A stretch of 56,385 nucleotides of DNA, taken from contig JACWER010000009.1 in NCBI GenBank assembly GCA_014653385.1, positions 1 to 56,385 of the forward strand, written 5' to 3'. Shown one piece after another: positions 1 to 9,080 of the stretch (positions are counted from its first letter, which is position 1; the number at the start of each line of letters is the position of its first letter). The stretch is from Pelagibacterales bacterium SAG-MED50 (GTDB lineage Bacteria; Pseudomonadota; Alphaproteobacteria; Pelagibacterales; Pelagibacteraceae). The position numbers and the translations under genes are program-made. The notes under the pieces were generated by a model. That model did no database searches, was not told where the DNA came from, and saw nothing but the letters and a program-made list of their open reading frames with translations.

Positions 1-121
1 GTAATTGAAATAATATCGTAATTGCAACAGGTGGTTTTTTAAATTTTGAAGCAATGCTCAAAATATCTGACTTGGCAACTTTTCTTCCTAATTTAAATAA
101 AGTTATGAGTTTTTTAATCAT
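1..121 (-). CDS. ubiB: UbiB N-terminus (partial): ubiquinone biosynthesis kinase-like protein
   Basis: Only the first 40 codons are in the window. The ATG overlaps the TAA stop of ubiE by one base, so the two are probably translationally coupled. The visible peptide starts MIKKLITLFKLGRKVAKSD and continues into a basic stretch with KKPPVA, compatible with the N-terminus of UbiB/ABC1 atypical kinases, which support ubiquinone synthesis at the inner membrane. No catalytic motif is visible, so the name rests mainly on the ubiE-ubiB gene order common in Proteobacteria. The gene runs off the left edge. Confidence 0.7.
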   Translation of the reverse strand, partial: MIKKLITLFKLGRKVAKSDILSIASKFKKPPVAITILFQL

Positions 122-825
122 TAATACTTCCATCCACTATGGATTGAAACAATCCCTCCAGAAAAGTTTCTGTAAGAACATTTTTGAAATTTATTATTTC
201 TCATCAATTGAATTAATTCTTCTTGGTTAATAAATTGCTCTATACTTTTAACTAGGTATTCATAGGGCTCTTTTTCACCAACAACAAATTGACCAACAAT
301 TGGAATTAGTTTTGAATAATTTTTATAGATAAAATCAAGATTTGAGTTCTGTATTTTTGAAAATTCTAGGCACAAGTATCTTCCACCTGGTTTTAAAACT
401 CTATACGCTTCAGAAAGCGCTTTGTATAAGTTTTTTGTGTTTCTTAGTCCAAAACTAATACTATAAAAATCAAATTTATTGTCCTCAAAGGGTAGTTCTT
501 CTGCAGGAGAAATAACCCAATTAATATTTTTGTAATTTGAGAGTTTTTGTCTGCCTTGGCTTACCATCCCTTTGTTAGGATCCACACAGGTTATTTTATT
601 ATTCCTATCAGTGTTGTCTAAATAGAGTTTACCTATGTCTCCAGTTCCACAAGCTACATCAATTAAGTTTTTACCTAAAGATGGGTTCATCATATTTATC
701 AGACTTTTTTTCCAAAACCTATGAACACCAAGTGACATAAAATCATTCATAAGGTCATATTTACTGTAAACTTGATCGAATACTCCTTCTACAAGTCCTT
801 TTTTATTTTGAAGATATTGTTGCAT
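121..825 (-). CDS. ubiE: UbiE, ubiquinone/menaquinone C-methyltransferase
   Basis: This 234-residue protein is a class I SAM-dependent methyltransferase that C-methylates the benzoquinol ring in ubiquinone biosynthesis. The N-terminus carries the UbiE block VFDQVYSKYDLMND followed by MSLGVHRFWK. The SAM-binding glycine motif is DVACGTGD (about residue 57), and FGLRNT and VLKPGG are further family motifs. Length is close to the usual 230-260. ATG start at 825; the 31-bp gap to divergent mutM must hold both promoters. Coq7 elsewhere in the window acts in the same pathway. Confidence 0.95.
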   Translation of the reverse strand: MQQYLQNKKGLVEGVFDQVYSKYDLMNDFMSLGVHRFWKKSLINMMNPSLGKNLIDVACGTGDIGKLYLDNTDRNNKITCVDPNKGMVSQGRQKLSNYKNINWVISPAEELPFEDNKFDFYSISFGLRNTKNLYKALSEAYRVLKPGGRYLCLEFSKIQNSNLDFIYKNYSKLIPIVGQFVVGEKEPYEYLVKSIEQFINQEELIQLMRNNKFQKCSYRNFSGGIVSIHSGWKY

Positions 826-856
826 AAAAAAAAATATATATTCAATATAGTATGAA

Positions 857-1720
857 ATGCCAGAATTACCAGAAGTAGAAATTGTAAGACAATCTCTTAA
901 TAAAAAGATTAAACAAAAAAAGGTTAAAAAAGTAATAATAAGAAATAGAAATTTAAGACTAAAAATTCCATCTAATTTTAATAGTTATTTTCTAAATAGA
1001 AAAATAATTAAAGTAGGAAGATTTTCTAAATACCTAATTATTTATTTGCCAAAAAATAATTATTGTTTAATCCATCTTGGAATGTCAGGAACAATACATT
1101 TGGTCAACAACAAGTCGATTAATAAACAAACAAATGCTAGTTTTTATAATTCACCATTTTTACCAAAAAAACATAATCACGTGGAATTAGTTTTTGAAAA
1201 TTTTAAGATTGTTTATAACGATCCAAGAAGATTTGGTTTTTTTCAGCTTATTAAAAATAATACAGATTTAATTAAAAGATTTAATCATTTAGGCCCTGAA
1301 CCTTTTGCTAAGAATTTTAATTTAAATTATGTTTATAATTTTTTTAAAGATAAAAATAAGGACATAAAAAATTTTTTACTTGATCAAAGATTTGTTTCAG
1401 GAATAGGAAATATTTATGCTAGTGAAATTTTGTTTATGAGTAAAGTTAATCCGTTTAAAAAAGTAAAATTATTAAGCAAAAAAGAATGTCAAAAAATTAT
1501 AATTAATAGTAGAAAAATTTTACTTAAAGCCATCAGTAAGGGTGGATCAAGTATAAGAGATTTTAAAGATACATCGGGATTAAAGGGCGGGTTTCAAAAT
1601 GAATTTAAAGTTTATCAGCAAGAAGGAGTGCAGTGTAAAAATATAGGATGTTCTGATTTCATAAAAAAAAAAATAATCTCTAATAGATCAACTTTTTTTT
1701 GTGAATCTTGTCAAAAATAG
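857..1720 (+). CDS. mutM: MutM/Fpg, formamidopyrimidine-DNA glycosylase
   Basis: Base-excision repair glycosylase/AP lyase for oxidised purines such as 8-oxoguanine. The start MPELPEVE supplies the catalytic Pro2 and Glu3; a conserved Lys lies in GRFSKYL (about residue 57). NDPRRFG and the helix-two-turn-helix segment SGIGNIYASEIL are typical. The C-terminal zinc finger reads C-x4-C ... C-x2-C, with the Arg of SNRSTFFC. The first Cys pair is spaced by four residues rather than the commoner two, a variant I believe occurs in other alphaproteobacteria. At 287 residues it is full length. It precedes rpsT and dnaA, a common alphaproteobacterial order. Confidence 0.95.
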   Translation: MPELPEVEIVRQSLNKKIKQKKVKKVIIRNRNLRLKIPSNFNSYFLNRKIIKVGRFSKYLIIYLPKNNYCLIHLGMSGTIHLVNNKSINKQTNASFYNSPFLPKKHNHVELVFENFKIVYNDPRRFGFFQLIKNNTDLIKRFNHLGPEPFAKNFNLNYVYNFFKDKNKDIKNFLLDQRFVSGIGNIYASEILFMSKVNPFKKVKLLSKKECQKIIINSRKILLKAISKGGSSIRDFKDTSGLKGGFQNEFKVYQQEGVQCKNIGCSDFIKKKIISNRSTFFCESCQK

Positions 1721-1770
1721 CCAATTATTTTATTGACCACCATAAATTCTCAAGCTATACCCCTGCGGAT

Positions 1771-2031
1771 ATGGCAAACACAAAATCAGCAATTAAGAGA
1801 ATTAGAAGAATTTCTAAGCAAACAACAGTTAATAAGGCGAGAAAGAGTAGATTTCGAAATGCTCTAAAGAAAATGAACCTTTTAATTGATGATAAAAAGA
1901 AAGACGAAGCCTTAAAGTTCTTGCCAAAATTGAATTCAGAACTGATGAAGATTGCAAAGACTGGTATTATTAAGAAGCAAAATGCTTCAAGAAATGTTTC
2001 TAGGATTACAAAAAAGATTTCTACAATCTAA
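1771..2031 (+). CDS. rpsT: 30S ribosomal protein S20
   Basis: S20 binds 16S rRNA in the small subunit body. The start was placed at the ATG giving MANTKSAIKRIRR, the standard S20 N-terminus; the reading frame stays open upstream into mutM but that extension has no S20 similarity. The product is 86 residues, normal for the family, and strongly basic, with the NKARKSRFRNALKK helix. It sits 50 bp after mutM and is followed by a 294-bp gap before dnaA. Confidence 0.95.
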   Translation: MANTKSAIKRIRRISKQTTVNKARKSRFRNALKKMNLLIDDKKKDEALKFLPKLNSELMKIAKTGIIKKQNASRNVSRITKKISTI

Positions 2032-2325
2032 ATTTAAAACCTTTACACGAGTTTTAAGAAACAACCACAAGTACTCACATCATATATTAAAATTTTTTTG
2101 ATATTTTACTATATCTAGATTTGGTAGATAAATTTTTTTTGATTCAATCTATAAACGATTCAATCTGTGTTTGATTAAAAATAAAAATTTCTGGATAAAA
2201 AATAAAATAAATTTTTTTAAATTTAAATTAAATCTTCAATCATAGATTTTATTTTTCTTTATTAAAAAAAAAAAATTGGTTGCAAATTTTTTTATTTAGT
2301 TCTAACTGAGATTTTCCTAAAAGTT
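2032..2325. promoter_or_regulatory. rpsT-dnaA intergenic region: possible dnaA control or origin-like sequence
   Basis: This 294-bp gap is nearly pure A/T and contains no plausible gene. Visible elements: a 7-bp inverted repeat TTAAAAC/GTTTTAA with a 10-nt loop at 2034-2057 just after rpsT, without a U-tract; the 10-mer GATTCAATCT twice (2141-2150 and 2157-2166); TCTGGATAA at 2190-2198, one mismatch from the DnaA box TGTGGATAA; and TTAA-N7-TTAA near 2218-2232, the spacing of a CtrA site but easily met by chance in such DNA. The dnaA promoter must lie here. Origin function is only a possibility; no cluster of good DnaA boxes is seen. Confidence 0.3.
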
Positions 2326-3750
2326 ATGAACAAATCTACAAATATAAATAATTTAAACAATTTCAAGTCTGAAAACTTTGATTGGAAATTAGTTCAATCT
2401 GAAATGAAAAATAAGTTAGGAATAGATGTTTATGAAAGTTGGCTTAAAAAAATTACTTTTGTCGATGAATTTAACAACTATTTATTATTATCCGTTCCAA
2501 CAAGATTTATTAGAGACTGGATTACGTCAAGATATTTAGATCAAATTTTACAGATAATACGTTTATACAAAAAAGATATTATTAGAATTGAATTTAAGAT
2601 TGACGACACAAATTTAAATCAAAATTTTGAAAATACAAAAGTTGATGAAAAAATATTTGATAGAAATGAAAATATTTCATTCATAAAAGACTCTTATTTG
2701 CAATATAATCGAATAGATCCAAATAAAAGATTTGATAATTTTATAACCGGTACAAGCAACAAGCTTGCATATGAAGCATCACTAAAAGTTTCAGAAAATA
2801 TATCTCATTATAACCCTCTTTATATTTATGGAGGTGTTGGAATGGGCAAGACCCATCTATTAAATTCAATTGGAATTGAACTCAAAAAAAATAATAAAGT
2901 AATGTTTATATCAGCTGAGCGTTTTATGTATCAGTTTGTAAAATCAATCAAAGCTAATGATATGATTAAGTTTAAAGAATATTTTAGAAATACAGATATT
3001 TTATTAATCGATGATATTCAGTTTATAAGTGGGAAAGAAGCAATGCAGGAAGAATTTTTTCATACATTCAATGCATTATTAGATAAAGGCTCACAAATAA
3101 TCGTATCAGCTGATAGGGCGCCAAATAAATTATCTAGAATTCAAGATAGAATTAAATCCAGATTTTCTGGGGGTTTAGTTGTTGATATTCAAAAACCAGA
3201 TATTGAGCTCAGAAAAAAAATTGTTGAAAAGAAAACAGAAGAACTAAATAATTTATACGTAGATCAATTACATATATCAAAAGAAATACAAGAATTTATA
3301 AGTACTGAAATTACCGCAAGTGTGAGAGAGTTAGTTGGAGCGATTAATAGAGTAGTTTCATTTTCTAGAATCTACAATAAAGTTCCACATTTAGCTGAAA
3401 CAAAGGTTGTTTTAAAAGATCTGTTAAATCTAGCTGAAAACAAAGTAACAATAGATTTGATACAAACTACAGTTTGCAAATTTTTTAAAATCAGTAAAAA
3501 TGAGATGTTATCTTCAAGAAGATCTAGATATTTAGTTAGACCCAGACAAACTGCTATATATTTAACTAAAATTCTAACATCTAAATCTTTACCAGAAATT
3601 GGAAGAGAGTTTTCTAATAGAGATCATACAACTATAATACATTCAGTTAAAACTATTGAAAAAATTAAAGAAAAAGATCCCGAAATGGTAGATAATATTA
3701 ATAAACTTAAAAATCAGATATTATATAATAATAAAGATAATGAAATTTAA
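2326..3750 (+). CDS. dnaA: DnaA, chromosomal replication initiator
   Basis: AAA+ ATPase that opens the replication origin. The N-terminal domain (about 1-80) contains YESWLKKITF. The Walker A loop is GGVGMGKTH (about residue 170), Walker B is LLIDDIQF, and the arginine-finger region is RIQDRIKSRFSGGL. The C-terminal DNA-binding domain ends with the DnaA signature NRDHTTIIHSVKTI. At 474 residues it is full length. Its last 11 bp overlap dnaN, so the two are expected to be co-transcribed and coupled. Confidence 0.98.
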   Translation: MNKSTNINNLNNFKSENFDWKLVQSEMKNKLGIDVYESWLKKITFVDEFNNYLLLSVPTRFIRDWITSRYLDQILQIIRLYKKDIIRIEFKIDDTNLNQNFENTKVDEKIFDRNENISFIKDSYLQYNRIDPNKRFDNFITGTSNKLAYEASLKVSENISHYNPLYIYGGVGMGKTHLLNSIGIELKKNNKVMFISAERFMYQFVKSIKANDMIKFKEYFRNTDILLIDDIQFISGKEAMQEEFFHTFNALLDKGSQIIVSADRAPNKLSRIQDRIKSRFSGGLVVDIQKPDIELRKKIVEKKTEELNNLYVDQLHISKEIQEFISTEITASVRELVGAINRVVSFSRIYNKVPHLAETKVVLKDLLNLAENKVTIDLIQTTVCKFFKISKNEMLSSRRSRYLVRPRQTAIYLTKILTSKSLPEIGREFSNRDHTTIIHSVKTIEKIKEKDPEMVDNINKLKNQILYNNKDNEI

Positions 3751-4852
3751 CGTAAACCAACAAGACCTTCAACAGGCACTAAATTATTGTCAAGGTGTAA
3801 TTGAAAAAAGAAGTACACTTCCAATACTGTCTAATATTTTATTAGATGCAAGTAATTCTAAATTAACAATAACAGCTACCGATTTAGACTTAATATTTAT
3901 TCATCAATTAAATAATGTTGAAATTTTAGAAGAAGGCAGAATAACAACAACCTCTTCGATTATGTATGATATTATACGAAAATTCTCGTCTGGTAAAAAA
4001 ATAAATTTATCTTTAACAGATATAAGTAAATTACAAGTCGAGTCTGAAAAATCTATTTTTAATTTAAATTGTATTAGTGCAACAGAGTTTCCACTTACTG
4101 ATGAAAATTTTAATCAAAATGAATTTATGATTAAATCTAAGCAGCTCTTAAAACTATTAAATAAATGTAAATTTTCAGTTTCTAATGATGAAACAAGACA
4201 TTATTTAAGTGGGATTTATTTACATCAGACTGAGGTAGAAGATAAAAATCATTTAACTGCTGTAGCAACTGATAGCCACAGAATGTCTATTTCAAAAATA
4301 AGGTTAGATCAAAAAATTGATTTTGAACCAATCATATTACCAAAAAAAACTATTTTTCAACTATGTTCATTATTAGAAAATTATGATGGAGATGTTAAGG
4401 TATCTAATATCAAATCAAAAATAAAATTTGAATTAAATAACAGTATCTTAATATCAAAACTTATTGATGGCAAATTTCCCAATTATATCCAGGTGATTCC
4501 AAAAAATAATCAAAAAAAATTAGAATTAGATTTAAAATTATTTTTAAATTCTGTTGATAGAGTTGCTTCTGTTTCACTAGATAAAAAAGATGGGGTTAAA
4601 TTTAATTTATCAAAAGACATATTAGATCTTTCGGTTAACAATACAAATAGTGGTGATGGTAAAGAGACATTAAATGTTAAATTTGATCATGATTTAGAAA
4701 TAAGTTTTAATTCAAGATACTTAATTGATGTTGCTTCACAGTTAGATGGAGAAAGAGTTGAAATATTCTTTAATGACACTGGTTCACCAGCTTTAATTAA
4801 AGATCCAGGTGATTTTGACAGTATATTTGTAGTGATGCCTATGAAGGGCTAA
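3740..4852 (+). CDS. dnaN: DnaN, DNA polymerase III beta sliding clamp
   Basis: Ring-shaped processivity clamp that tethers the replicative polymerase to DNA. The 370-residue product has the three-fold repeated clamp architecture, beginning with the clamp N-terminus and EKRSTLPILSNILLDA. ATDSHRMSISK sits in the middle domain, and the C-terminus ends VFVVMPMKG-like, matching the clamp tail MPMRL. The ATG overlaps the end of dnaA. The 3' end overlaps the convergent plsC by 4 bp, leaving no room for a separate terminator. Confidence 0.98.
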   Translation: MKFNVNQQDLQQALNYCQGVIEKRSTLPILSNILLDASNSKLTITATDLDLIFIHQLNNVEILEEGRITTTSSIMYDIIRKFSSGKKINLSLTDISKLQVESEKSIFNLNCISATEFPLTDENFNQNEFMIKSKQLLKLLNKCKFSVSNDETRHYLSGIYLHQTEVEDKNHLTAVATDSHRMSISKIRLDQKIDFEPIILPKKTIFQLCSLLENYDGDVKVSNIKSKIKFELNNSILISKLIDGKFPNYIQVIPKNNQKKLELDLKLFLNSVDRVASVSLDKKDGVKFNLSKDILDLSVNNTNSGDGKETLNVKFDHDLEISFNSRYLIDVASQLDGERVEIFFNDTGSPALIKDPGDFDSIFVVMPMKG

Positions 4853-5550
4853 TTTAATAAATTAAGTTCTTCGTAAATATTATTTTCCAAAATCTTAATG
4901 AATTCTTCTTTTGAGTGACCTGCCATTATTGGTTTTAAGATTGAAATAGTAATTACTTTATTGATATTTTTATAACCTTTTTTTGGCCAAACGTAACCAG
5001 AATTAATCGCAACTGGCTGACAAGAAATTTTTAACTCTTCATAAATTCTTGATGCACCCTTTTTAAATGGGGGTCTTTCGTCTGGCAAAACTCTTGTACC
5101 TTGAGGAAATATTATTAATGGTCTGTCTGAATCTTTAATTATTTTTGATATATCTTGAAAAAATCCCAAGTTATCTTTGGTAACTTTATTTCTCTTAATT
5201 GATATTGATCCAATTTTTTTTAGATACCAACCAAAAATTGGAATTAAAAGTAATTCTTTTTTTAAAATAAAAACTGGTGAATTAAAAATTGTTTGAAGAT
5301 AAAAGGTTTCAAACATTGACTGATGAGATACAGCAATAAAAAACTTCTCGTTATTTAGAATATTTTCTCTACCTTTAATTATTATTTTAGTCGATAAAAA
5401 TAATTTTAGACAAATACTTGTCCAATAACCCATTAATTTACCACCAAATAAAACAACCTTTTGAGGTAGAAAAAAAGCTGGTAAAAAAATTAATGAAATA
5501 ATTATTATTCCAGTAAAAAAAAAAATTGAAAATATAAAGTTTCTAATCAT
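4849..5550 (-). CDS. plsC: PlsC-like 1-acyl-sn-glycerol-3-phosphate acyltransferase
   Basis: Membrane acyltransferase that makes phosphatidic acid from lysophosphatidate. It has an N-terminal hydrophobic segment, then motif I as SHQSMFET (H-x4-E in place of the commoner H-x4-D, a variant also seen in alphaproteobacterial PlsC) and motif III FPQGTR. ATG at 5550 was preferred over an in-frame TTG at 5559, giving 233 residues. It begins 12 bp after the lysA stop and is the last gene of the argH-lipoprotein-lysA-plsC run. The exact acyl acceptor is inferred from family membership. Confidence 0.85.
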   Translation of the reverse strand: MIRNFIFSIFFFTGIIIISLIFLPAFFLPQKVVLFGGKLMGYWTSICLKLFLSTKIIIKGRENILNNEKFFIAVSHQSMFETFYLQTIFNSPVFILKKELLLIPIFGWYLKKIGSISIKRNKVTKDNLGFFQDISKIIKDSDRPLIIFPQGTRVLPDERPPFKKGASRIYEELKISCQPVAINSGYVWPKKGYKNINKVITISILKPIMAGHSKEEFIKILENNIYEELNLLN

Positions 5551-5562
5551 TATTATCAAAAG

Positions 5563-6777
5563 CTACATTAAATCAGTGTGCTTTTGTCTTTTTTTTATAA
5601 TTCTAATTTTCGAACCTTTGATGAATAGTTCCACTGGTTTAGGTCTTAAATTGTAATTTGAACTTAATGACATTCCATATGCACCAACATCACACATAAC
5701 AACAATGTCATTTTCTTTTAATTTTTGAAATTTTTTTAATGAAGTAAACTTGTCTGTACTTTCACAAATAGGACCTACAAACTCATATGTCTTTTTTGAA
5801 ATTTGATTTCTTTTTATTGAAGGTAATGTCTTGTGATTAGCCCCGTATAAAGCTGGTCTCATCAAGTCATTCATAGCTGCATCTAGTATAACGAAATCTT
5901 TTTTATCATTTTCTTTTATATAAATAACTTTAGAAATTAAATAACCCACATCTCCAATTATAGATCTCCCTGGTTCAAAAATTATTTTTGAGGGATGTTT
6001 TTTTAAAAATTTTTTAATAGCAGTATTATATTTACTGTAATTAAGTTTTTTACTTTTTTCATTATAGGAAATTCCCATTCCTCCACCTAAATCAATAAAC
6101 TTAAATTTGTGTTTAGTTTTAACAATTATTTTATCAACTACACTAAGCATTTTTTCATAGGGCTTATGGTCTAATATTTGGCTTCCAATATGAACGCTTA
6201 AACATTCTAAACTAATATTTTTTGAATTTTGGCAATAGCTTACAAGTTCTAAAAATATTTTTTCATTCACTCCAAATTTATTTTCTTTTTTACCAGTTGA
6301 AATTTGACTTAAAGTCTTTGCATCTGTGTTAGGATTTAATCTAATCCCAATTTGTACTTTCTTTTTCTTAATCCTGGCTATTCTATCAATTTCATTTATT
6401 TCACTTTTAGACTCTGCGTTTATCAATAATATCTTTTTATCAATAGCATAACTTATCTCGTTCGATGTTTTGCCCACACCTGAAAAAACAATTTTTTTTG
6501 GATTAATACCAGCCTTAAGAGCCATCATAAGTTCACCCATTGATACTACATCTGCCCCCAAACCAAATTTTTGAATTTCTCTAATTAAATTTACGTTTGT
6601 ATTAGATTTAACTGCAAAACAAATTAAAGGTGAAAAAGTCTTAAAATTTTTTTTAAAATTACCAATATTTTTTTTTAATTTGGTATAAGAATAACAATAA
6701 GTTGGAGTATTAAATTTTTTAGCGACATCCTCTATTTTTACATTATCAATGGTTAGTTTTTTTTTGATATATTTCAT
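5563..6777 (-). CDS. lysA: LysA, diaminopimelate decarboxylase
   Basis: PLP-dependent fold-III decarboxylase that converts meso-diaminopimelate to lysine. The PLP lysine lies in CFAVKSNTN, the HIGSQI motif and the glycine-rich GGGMGI bind PLP phosphate, and GPICESTD supplies the substrate Cys/Glu. The C-terminal barrel has DVGAYGMSL. At 404 residues it is normal length. The ATG overlaps the TAA of the small lipoprotein gene by one base. Confidence 0.96.
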   Translation of the reverse strand: MKYIKKKLTIDNVKIEDVAKKFNTPTYCYSYTKLKKNIGNFKKNFKTFSPLICFAVKSNTNVNLIREIQKFGLGADVVSMGELMMALKAGINPKKIVFSGVGKTSNEISYAIDKKILLINAESKSEINEIDRIARIKKKKVQIGIRLNPNTDAKTLSQISTGKKENKFGVNEKIFLELVSYCQNSKNISLECLSVHIGSQILDHKPYEKMLSVVDKIIVKTKHKFKFIDLGGGMGISYNEKSKKLNYSKYNTAIKKFLKKHPSKIIFEPGRSIIGDVGYLISKVIYIKENDKKDFVILDAAMNDLMRPALYGANHKTLPSIKRNQISKKTYEFVGPICESTDKFTSLKKFQKLKENDIVVMCDVGAYGMSLSSNYNLRPKPVELFIKGSKIRIIKKRQKHTDLM

Positions 6778-6908
6778 TAGACCTTATTTTTAAGGATTAT
6801 TATCTTTTCAACTTTTTGCTTTGGGTCTTTATATTCTGGGTCTCCTTTTTTTCCACAAGAGGCTAGTAAGCAACAAATTATAAAAATAAAGGTAATTTTT
6901 TTAATCAT
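6777..6908 (-). CDS. Small LptM/YifL-like lipoprotein
   Basis: A 43-residue protein: a short basic start (MIKK), a hydrophobic stretch, and a lipobox LASC followed by GKKGDPEYKDPKQ. After lipidation the mature part would be about 26 residues. The CGxKGDP block and the position next to lysA match the small LptM/YifL lipoprotein family, reported in E. coli to help LptD assembly in the outer membrane; that role is inferred here. Start and stop overlap both neighbours (ATGA with argH, TAATG with lysA), strong evidence that it is a real gene in the operon. Confidence 0.85.
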   Translation of the reverse strand: MIKKITFIFIICCLLASCGKKGDPEYKDPKQKVEKIIILKNKV

Positions 6909-8296
6909 TTTTGTTTCTTATATTTCATTATCATTTTTTTGATATTATCAAAAGCTGTTCCTCCATAAGATTTTTTTGAATTTACAGAATTCTTTAAATC
7001 AAATACTTTTAAAACGTCGTTAGTTAATTTTGGCTCAATTAATTTTAATTCTTCTAAGTTTAATTCACTAAGTTTCTTTTTCTTTTTTTCAGCTAAATTA
7101 ACAACCAAAGCTGTTTTTTGATAAGCTCTTCTAAAAGACATTGAATGATTTTTTACAAGATAGTCTGCTAGATCTGTTGCAGTAATATATCCAGAATTTG
7201 CAAGCTCAAACATTCGTTTTTTATTAGGACTAGAATTTTTAAGTATTTCATCAAAAATTTTAAGACAGTTTATTAAAGTATCATTAGATCTAAAAACAAT
7301 CTCCTTATCATCTTGAAGGTCTTTGAAGTACGATAATGGAAGACCTTTTAAAATTGTAAGCATTGAAAATAAGTTTCCATAACTACTTCCAGATTTTCCT
7401 CTTAAATATTCCAATAAATCAGGATTTTTCTTTTGAGGCATTATTGACGAACCTGTTACAATTTTATCAGAAAGGTTAATTAAATTAAAACCATCAGAGC
7501 TCCAAATAATAAGTTCTTCAGCAATTCTTGAAATATGCATTGAACAAACAGAGACACTATATAAAAAATCTAAAACAAAATCTCTATCAGAAACAGTATC
7601 AATTGAATTATTTGTTGGTTTATTAAATCCAAGTTTTTTACTTGTATAATTTCTATCTATATTGAAAGAAGTTCCTGTCAGTGCAGCTACACCTAAAGGA
7701 TTTTCATTTAAGTTATCTAAATTATTTGTGAATCTGTTTTTGTCTCTATTAAACATTTCAACGTAAGCCATTAAATAATGAGCAAAAGAAATAGCTTGTG
7801 CATTTTTGAGATGTGTAAAACCAGGCATGATTGTATCTATATTTTTTTCTGCTAATTTTAGAGTGCTTTTAATTACTTTATCTAAATTAAGATTAATTTC
7901 TTTGGTTGAAGATTTTATCCAAATTTTAAAGTCTGTAATTACTTGATCATTTCTAGATCTTGCTGTGTGAACATAACCTGCTTCTTCACCAATTATTTGA
8001 AAAAGTCTTTTTTCAATATTCATATGAATATCTTCATATTTTTTATTGAACTCAAATTTTTTATTAGAAATTTCTTTTTCTATTTTTATAAGACCATAAA
8101 TAATTTTATTTTTAATTTTGAAAGATATTATTTTTTGTTTAAACAACATTTCTACATGAGCAATTGACCCCTGAATATCTTCTTTATAAAGACGTTTATC
8201 AATATCAATTGAATTACCAACTTTTTGAAATATAGATGACGCATTTTTTTTTATACGAGTATTCCAGATTGCTTGGTTGTTTTTATTTTTTGCCAT
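6905..8296 (-). CDS. argH: ArgH, argininosuccinate lyase
   Basis: Last step of arginine biosynthesis: argininosuccinate to arginine plus fumarate. The 463-residue protein belongs to the fumarase/aspartase superfamily, with the signature GSSIMPQKKNP around residue 285, HTARSRNDQV near residue 108 and TGTSFNIDR. ATG start; first gene of a four-gene coupled run. It is divergent from the thioredoxin-like gene across 24 bp. Confidence 0.97.
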   Translation of the reverse strand: MAKNKNNQAIWNTRIKKNASSIFQKVGNSIDIDKRLYKEDIQGSIAHVEMLFKQKIISFKIKNKIIYGLIKIEKEISNKKFEFNKKYEDIHMNIEKRLFQIIGEEAGYVHTARSRNDQVITDFKIWIKSSTKEINLNLDKVIKSTLKLAEKNIDTIMPGFTHLKNAQAISFAHYLMAYVEMFNRDKNRFTNNLDNLNENPLGVAALTGTSFNIDRNYTSKKLGFNKPTNNSIDTVSDRDFVLDFLYSVSVCSMHISRIAEELIIWSSDGFNLINLSDKIVTGSSIMPQKKNPDLLEYLRGKSGSSYGNLFSMLTILKGLPLSYFKDLQDDKEIVFRSNDTLINCLKIFDEILKNSSPNKKRMFELANSGYITATDLADYLVKNHSMSFRRAYQKTALVVNLAEKKKKKLSELNLEELKLIEPKLTNDVLKVFDLKNSVNSKKSYGGTAFDNIKKMIMKYKKQK

Positions 8297-8320
8297 GATA
8301 TTTAATTATAACTATTTAAC

Positions 8321-8830
8321 ATGAGATTTTTAATATTATTTATTTTTTTGATAACTAATGTCTTTGCTAATGATGTATCTGAAATAAAAAATATTGTCAT
8401 TCATAAAGATCTAAAAGTCTACGATAATGTTATCTTTTTGGATAAAAATGATAAAAAAATTAACATCAAAGAATTTAAAGGAAATCTACTTTTGTTAAAT
8501 TTTTGGGCAACCTGGTGCGAGCCCTGTAAAGAAGAGATGCCATCCTTAGATAGACTTCAAATGAACGAAAATTTTAGTAATTTAAAAATTTTTGCAATTA
8601 ACATATCTCAAGAAAATAAAAAAAAAGTTGATAGTTTTTTTAAAGATTTGAATATTAAAAATTTTGACCCATATTTTGATGCACCAACAAGTCTTGCAAA
8701 AACATTTTCGTTACGTGGAATTCCAACTTCAATTCTTATAGATAAAGATGGAAAAGAATTTTCAAGAATTATTGGGTCGATAGATTTTGATGATAAAATA
8801 TTTATAAATTGGCTCAAAACTTACAATTAG
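8321..8830 (+). CDS. TlpA/ResA-like periplasmic thioredoxin
   Basis: The 169-residue protein opens with a Sec-type signal (MRFLILFIFLITNVFA), so it is probably periplasmic. The thioredoxin-like domain contains FWATWCEPCKEEMPSL, with the CxxC redox site, and the cis-proline loop GIPTSILID. TlpA/ResA proteins reduce disulphides in apocytochromes or copper-binding oxidase assembly proteins; the client here cannot be told. The end overlaps the convergent HIG1-like gene by 4 bp. Confidence 0.88.
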   Translation: MRFLILFIFLITNVFANDVSEIKNIVIHKDLKVYDNVIFLDKNDKKINIKEFKGNLLLLNFWATWCEPCKEEMPSLDRLQMNENFSNLKIFAINISQENKKKVDSFFKDLNIKNFDPYFDAPTSLAKTFSLRGIPTSILIDKDGKEFSRIIGSIDFDDKIFINWLKTYN

Positions 8831-9030
8831 TTTTTAAAAAAATAAGCAAACCCAACTAGAACAAGTATTGCTATAAATTGTAGAAGAACTCTCCATTGCA
8901 TTAATTTATTTGAGTATTTTTTGCTGGTTTCCCCTCCTTTGAAAAGAGTTCCGATACCTAAAATTAAAACAACACCTACTGCTATCAAAAGAATTATAGA
9001 GAGGATTTTAACAAATATTCCTGAAATCAT
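8827..9030 (-). CDS. HIG1-domain-like two-helix membrane protein
   Basis: A 67-residue protein with two hydrophobic helices (about 4-29 and 47-65) flanking a polar loop that holds FKGGETSKKYSNKLMQWRV. The GG...SNKLM.WRV.LQ pattern matches the bacterial twin-transmembrane / HIG1 family, whose mitochondrial relatives associate with cytochrome c oxidase. A role at the terminal oxidase is inference. It is encoded alone between convergent and divergent neighbours. Confidence 0.75.
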   Translation of the reverse strand: MISGIFVKILSIILLIAVGVVLILGIGTLFKGGETSKKYSNKLMQWRVLLQFIAILVLVGFAYFFKN

Positions 9031-9080
9031 ATAAATACTGTAGATTGTTTTTAAAAAATAAAAAACATAATTAATTAACT

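Noticed and set aside
1708..1770. Upstream extension of S20
   Set aside because: It overlaps the end of mutM and has no S20 similarity; MANTKSAIKR at 1771 is the family start.
2218..2232. TTAA-N7-TTAA CtrA-type site before dnaA
   Set aside because: The sequence is almost pure A/T, so such spacing is expected by chance.
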